Assembly (NCBI GenBank): GCA_033296885.1
Contig: MU863905.1
Coordinates: 225,124 to 289,123 of the forward strand
Origin: Triangularia verruculosa
Taxonomy: Eukaryota; Ascomycota; Sordariomycetes; Sordariales; Podosporaceae
Direction: 5' to 3'
Length of the DNA stretch: 64,000 bases
The notes under the pieces were generated by a model. The model did no database searches and was not told the origin of the DNA. It saw only the letters and a program-made list of their open reading frames with translations. Positions 59,527 to 64,000 of the stretch are shown piece after piece. How positions within the stretch are numbered: position 1 is the stretch's first letter; the number at the start of each line of letters is the position of its first letter. Made by a program: the position numbers and the translations under genes.

Positions 59527-59935
59527 CGAGATAGGAGAGTTATCGGCAGCTAGCCTTCATCTTACCTCCCGAAGAGCTCTGATTTTAGCCGTCCTTGCTC
59601 CTTAACGGCTCTTTTATCGAGATCGAGGTTGTGCTCCTGCAAGACAGGAGTTATCGGTAGCCAGAGTTCCCCAGTATCACGAATCACCTTATCTCTGCTG
59701 TTCCTGCTTCTTCTCAGCAATCTCTTCGCGTGAAGTTGAGGCAGTATCCAGCGGCTAGCGTTTTTCCAATTCTGTAAAGAGGCTGTTGGTCTTGCTCCTT
59801 CTCCACAAGCCTTTCGTCCGAAGTCGAGCCGTGAGATAGGAATTCCAGCAACTAGCGCTCTTCCGGGTTGCACGAAGAGCATTTCCTTTGTTGGTCCTGC
59901 TCATTCTCAACAATACCTTCGTCCGAACTCAGGGT
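59527..59935. repeat. Four degenerate tandem repeats of about 90-110 nt
   Basis: Four units start near 59527, 59637, 59741 and 59832. Each carries, in the same order, a TTATCGGCAGCTAGC-like block, a CGAAGAGC-like block, a TTGGTCCTGCTCCTT-like block and a TTCGTCCGAAGTCGAGG-like block. The units are diverged but the order and spacing of the blocks repeat clearly. The array ends about 105 bp before the F-box start codon, so it lies in the promoter or 5' UTR of that gene. Confidence 0.75.
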
Positions 59936-60040
59936 CGGTACCCTCGTTTCGACCATACATACCCCGCCCACCTTCAGCTCTCTCTGCATTCTTCTCTCTT
60001 TCACATAACAACAACGATCCTAGTGTTCATCAGCTTCACG

Positions 60041-62356
60041 ATGGATGGAACTTCCAGTTCTTCCGACACTCCTCAGTCTGAACAGGCCATGGAAGGCCTC
60101 CTTAATCAGGCGCGTGCTTCTCTCTCGCGGAAACAGATCAAGCCGGCTCTCAGTGACATCCTTGCGGTAAGTTCATCTCAGAATTGTCCTGCCCTTTAGA
60201 ACGCCCTTCTAACCCTCAACAGGCCATCGACCTTTGTCGCTGCAACAAGAACAGCACCAAGCAAGCTCGTCATGGCAAAGACAAGTCTTGTCACCTCAAG
60301 CAGTTCGTGAACGGCGCCCGAAGTAAGGATCCTGATGCCATTTACGAGGTTGCAAAGACCCCTTGTTCTTGTGGCTTTGCCTGGCCTTCTTGCTCGTCAC
60401 CCAAGCACCTTGAAGCGGTCGATCTTCTTACCGAATGCTTGGAAACCGATGGCCACTATGCCTCCGCCCTTGCGACCGGCCTTGGCCTTGTTCGTCTCCG
60501 CCCATCTTCTGCAGCTGTAAGTTCCTTTCTTGATCAGTGTATGGAGAGAAAAAGTAACTAACATCTTTTCACAGGGCTACTGTCGTGTTGCAAAGACCAT
60601 CCGCCTCCTTTTGAAGCTTGAGAAAGAGGGCAAGAAAGCCAAGAGAGTTGATCCCAAGGTTGAGAGAGCGCTCAAAGCGATTGAGAAGGATGCTGGTCTC
60701 ACCACCGCCCGCCTCTATGCGTTCATGAAGAGACTTATTCAGGCTGGTCTCAACAACACTTCTGAGAAGTACCGAAACGATGCACATGACGAGTACGACC
60801 AGATTATCTTGCGCATGGCCTACAGTTTGAAGCTGCAAGACTCTCTTCGCGATCCTGCTGCCAAGTTGCCTCTTGAACTTGTTCGCAAAATCTTCTCATA
60901 CCTAGACACCTCTGATGCCATCCGCAGCCTCCGAGTCAGCAAAAAATGGAATCGTGTCATTAAGCATGATACGTTGCTCTGGGGACTGGTTGTACTCGGC
61001 CATCCGCGCAACCCCGGTCACCGTGTCTTCGCTACGTGGTTGAGAGGTCACCAGGGGATCAGAAGCTTGGTCATTCACGAAGTTGCGGACTTTGGACTCT
61101 CTGCGAAGCGTCTATATATGCTTCTATTCGGTCTCCCTAATCTTCAACGTTTGGTCATTCACACTGCCGCCCCTCATCGCTGTGGCAGCATTCAAGCGCT
61201 GGACCCAGCCCCTAATCCCCGCCAAAAGCTCGGCCTTATCCAACTTTCCCTGGATAACTACCCGGCCCCAACCTCGCTGATGGGTCAGCTTCTCCAGCTC
61301 TCCAGTGAAACCCTCGAGGTCCTAGACCTCATCAAAACAGGCGGGAAACCAGAACGGGCCGTCGAGGCTGTCAGGATGCCGAAGCTCCGACGGCTCCAGC
61401 TGAATACCGAGATGCCTGGTCGAGGCCTCGACGAACATGTTCTCCGGGTGCCAGAGATCGTGGAGTCTACGCCGAGTTTGGAAGCGTTCTACTTGAACGG
61501 CTTCCTACTCTCGTGGACGCCCGGTCAACCATCTCCAAAGGGCTGGCTGAAGTTGAGGCATGCTGCGTTCGGGGCATCGATGGACCTTGTCGCGCACACG
61601 GCAGCAGCACCACTCGCGCCGGCGACAATCCTCCTTCCTCGTCTCTTCCCCCCCATGACGGATGCCATGGAGAAAATCGAGATCCTGGCGTTGAACCCGA
61701 TGATTGCCCACAATTATCTGTTCACCGTCATGGACGGGGAAGAGGCGAGGCACCCGCTGCACTCAAAGGCAGTGGGTGTGGAGTTCGACGATGACTTGTT
61801 GCCGAAACTGCCGAAGTTGGAGCTGTTCCGGTCGCGTTGTGCGGTGGATCCGGAGTTGCTGGGGCGTTTGCTCGCGGTGCCGGCCGCCAGCGAGGGGACC
61901 TTGACGGGCCTCGAGCTGGCGGTCGAGCAGCAGTACGCGCTGCGGCACCCAGGGCTCTGGAACGCCGAGGTTCCGTTTGCGAGCGTTGGGCCGGCGGAGG
62001 CGTTCGCTTGGGCGCGCTCCAAGAAGTTGGAGCACTTGGGGCTGTATTTTTTCAACTACAGCCACTTGTCGTCAATGTACGGCCAAAGGTTCGACGGACA
62101 GCCGTTTTTAGACTGGCTGGAGAAGTTTCCGGCGTTGAAGTCGGTGGCGGTGTACCCCGACTGGCCTGGGGACGGGGTGATGCCGTTTACCGGCAAGCTG
62201 ATCCTGCATCCGCAGGTTAAGACGATCTACCAGGACAGCTTGAGGAAGGGGTACGAGTGGGATGAGGCGGCGCTGCTAGCGCTGCAACAAAAGGTCAACC
62301 TGTTCCACTGCGATTTCGGGGTGCCATATGGGCCTTCACTATTTAAGAATTGGTAG
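60041..62356 (+). CDS. F-box protein with N-terminal TPR-like region and leucine-rich C-terminus
   Basis: A 733-aa protein from exons 60041-60166, 60223-60516 and 60575-62356. The phase-0 introns are 56 and 58 nt, with GTAAGT donors and CTAAC branch sites. The N-terminal 150 residues read like helical TPR-type repeats (A-L-S-D-I-L-A-A-I-D-L-C, then H-Y-A-S-A-L-A-T-G-L). They are interrupted by a Cys/Lys-rich insert with C-R-C and C-S-C pairs. An F-box lies at about residues 236-280 (K-L-P-L-E-L-V-R-K-I-F-S-Y-L-D, ending in W). Leucine-rich segments follow to the end. The TPR/F-box/LRR order resembles fission yeast Pof3. Such proteins are substrate adaptors of SCF ubiquitin ligases, binding Skp1 through the F-box. 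The substrate is unknown. The start is the first ATG of the open frame. Confidence 0.88.
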
Positions 62357-64000
62357 AGACTTTGTGGAGTTTGGAGTTGGATGGGACATGGTTGGGTTTG
62401 GGGCTTTTGTTTCTGGGTGTATTATTTCTGGCAGGGTATGGAGTCGGGAGGTTGTTACTAGGACATGGCTGGACATCTTTTGTTGGGTTTAGTGTATATG
62501 GTATTGATATATGTCGACCTTGGTCTGACCTTGCATGTCTTGCGTCTGTGGCATGCCTTCTTTTCACACGAGTAGGCGGTTCGTTTTTCGTTCATCACTT
62601 TTCATACAAATATATAGCGGTTCATTCTTGATTCGTGGCCAGGGACATGTCAGGTCTCTTGACACATATTGCATCTCACACATTTTTATCTGTGGTGCCA
62701 TTATCTATTAGCAATCCAGCGGGAATTCATTGACGTGGTAGACCATAAAAGCAGACCCTTGATCTCGGCAGATACAACACCTGGGCCTCTATTTCTTCCA
62801 CTCCAGCCCATCGTCTTGACCGACCCGTTACGGCGTTTCCTTCTTGGCGGCGTTGGCATAACCTGTGCGGCGCTACCATCGAGGACATGTATCGGCTTCC
62901 TGTTGCTTTGCCCGTAAGTACATACCCCTTATACTATGGGGACCAACCTATCGGATATGCTAATTCATCTTTCTAATGCATGAAGAAAACGGAAAGGGGC
63001 TTACCAGACGATTTGGAGAACCTACCGCGCCAGAGATGATCGTCGTCTCCTCAGAAACCTGATAGACCTTTGACCATTTTCGGATGCCGACTCGAAGCCG
63101 AACGTGGCATCTAGAGCACCGCGGGGAGATGGCCACTGCTGGAACCAGGAACTGCCATTCAGCGTCTATTTCGCCTTGTCGTCGTGGGTACCTGCACGTA
63201 ACGAGCTTCATGACGTTACCTAGATCACGCCTTACAAACAGCTATAAAAATCGACAACATTATGGCATGGTAGTATATATATTTATCACAATCCGATTTT
63301 TCCACCTGGCTACCTATTCAACTCACCAGACCCAGCAAGTTTCCCGAATACGGGACCACGGGGGAGTGGCTGCTTTACCCGCCAATGACACCGGCCTCAG
63401 AGCCGGGGACAGACCCAAACCGCCCACCACCTCAAGATCTCGGAATCTTATTCCAGACCACCAACCCTTCCCAGCCTTGCACCGCCCCTCCCAACCAAAC
63501 CCGGACAGCTCACAACACCGCCCCAGCATCAACCCCGGGAGTTTATCCACGGTTGTTTCAACCCGGCAACCCCTCTCCTCCTAGTCTAGGTAGTTCCGGA
63601 AAGAACTCTTTGACAACCTGCCTGAGCAAAGCTTGCATCACCCGCGGCATAGCGAGCAAGAAAGCGTAATGTTTACCGTCGGGTGGTTTTGCTTACGCCT
63701 CTTGCTTTTGCTCGCCCCGATCAAGGGTTGCGCGAAGATGCGGGTTCGCGCTTTGGACTGGGAAGATGGCAGCTTCTGGATCAACTAGGGTACGCCACTC
63801 GTAGGTCGTATGGCTTTTTGGATCCGGTCTACTGGAAGTTCATCGGACGAGAGAGAGGCTGTTTGGGCAGAAAACCCGAATGGGGGGGGGGGGGGGGGGG
63901 GGCCACCCAATGGGGGGGGGGCCCCCACGCCCCCATAAAGCCGGCGGGGGGGTGGGGAAATTTTGGGGTTGGGTGGGGACCAAAAAAAACCAAAAGAAAA
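62357..64000. other. Gene-poor tail and low-quality contig end
   Basis: No supported gene. The first part is the 3' UTR of the F-box gene. From about 63881 to 64000 there are G runs of 21 and 10 bases, then a G/C- and A-rich stretch unlike anything else in the window. This looks like a poor-quality contig end rather than natural sequence. Confidence 0.65.

Larger units (their letters stand above)
53127..60040. other. Gene-poor stretch upstream of the F-box gene
   Basis: No gene can be supported in 6.9 kb. Visible simple sequence includes a T13 run followed by GT repeats near 54677-54703, a C13 run at 56028-56040 and a GT repeat near 57851-57874. The last 500 bp contain a degenerate ~100-nt repeat array described separately and must include the F-box gene promoter. 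Confidence 0.55.

Noticed and set aside
1..64000. CRISPR array, prophage, viral insertion or secondary-metabolite cluster
   Set aside because: No direct-repeat/spacer pattern, no viral-type genes and no core biosynthetic enzyme other than a stand-alone GGPP synthase were seen.

Overview
The window looks like nuclear DNA of a filamentous ascomycete, probably a Sordariomycete near Sordariales. Introns are short (53-68 nt) with GTAAGT/GTGAGT-type donors and CTAAC/CTGAC branch sites. The proteins are typical of Pezizomycotina: an AL-3-type GGPP synthase, a Pom1 kinase, a C2H2 plus Zn2Cys6 regulator and a SIN-type Cdc14. There is one isolated 5S rRNA gene with a TATA box about 26-31 bp upstream, as in dispersed Neurospora-type 5S genes. 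The last ~120 bases are homopolymer-rich and look like a low-quality contig end.

Ten protein genes and one 5S gene are supported. From left to right: 1-9042, no recognisable gene; 9043-12393 (-), a dual zinc-finger transcription factor; 12394-20967, a second gene-poor stretch with microsatellites and a possible 267-bp MITE; 20968-21594 (-), a PC4/Sub1 coactivator; 22168-25359 (+), a PXA-PX-nexin-C membrane protein; 26681-31251 (-), a Pom1/DYRK kinase; 34108-35702 (+), a Pex24-domain/dysferlin peroxin; 36030-37439 (-), GGPP synthase; 38880-39792 (+), a Cdc14 SIN protein; 40307-41578 (-), a DUF92/TMEM19 membrane protein; 42294-44156 (-), a glycosylated membrane protein of unknown function; 45313-45430 (-), 5S rRNA; 45431-52871, gene-poor; 52872-53126 (+), an 84-aa Cys/His-rich protein; 53127-60040, gene-poor, ending in four degenerate ~100-nt repeats; 60041-62356 (+), a TPR/F-box protein; 62357-64000, a gene-poor tail.

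The genes are mostly housekeeping (transcription, organelle contacts, isoprenoids, cell polarity and septation) and do not form a biosynthetic cluster or mobile island. Two adjacent genes act in spatial control of cell growth and division (Pom1 and Cdc14), but they are separated by peroxin and GGPP synthase genes, so no functional cluster is claimed. The middle (21-44 kb) is densely packed, mainly as convergent and divergent pairs. About half the window is intergenic, and the transcription factor sits between two ~9-kb gene-free stretches.

I found no convincing undescribed multi-gene system. The least explained items are the degenerate repeat array 5' of the F-box gene, the MITE candidate, the 84-aa Cys/His protein with its long upstream open frame, and the 620-aa membrane protein. 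All calls come from reading the sequence; no database search was run.
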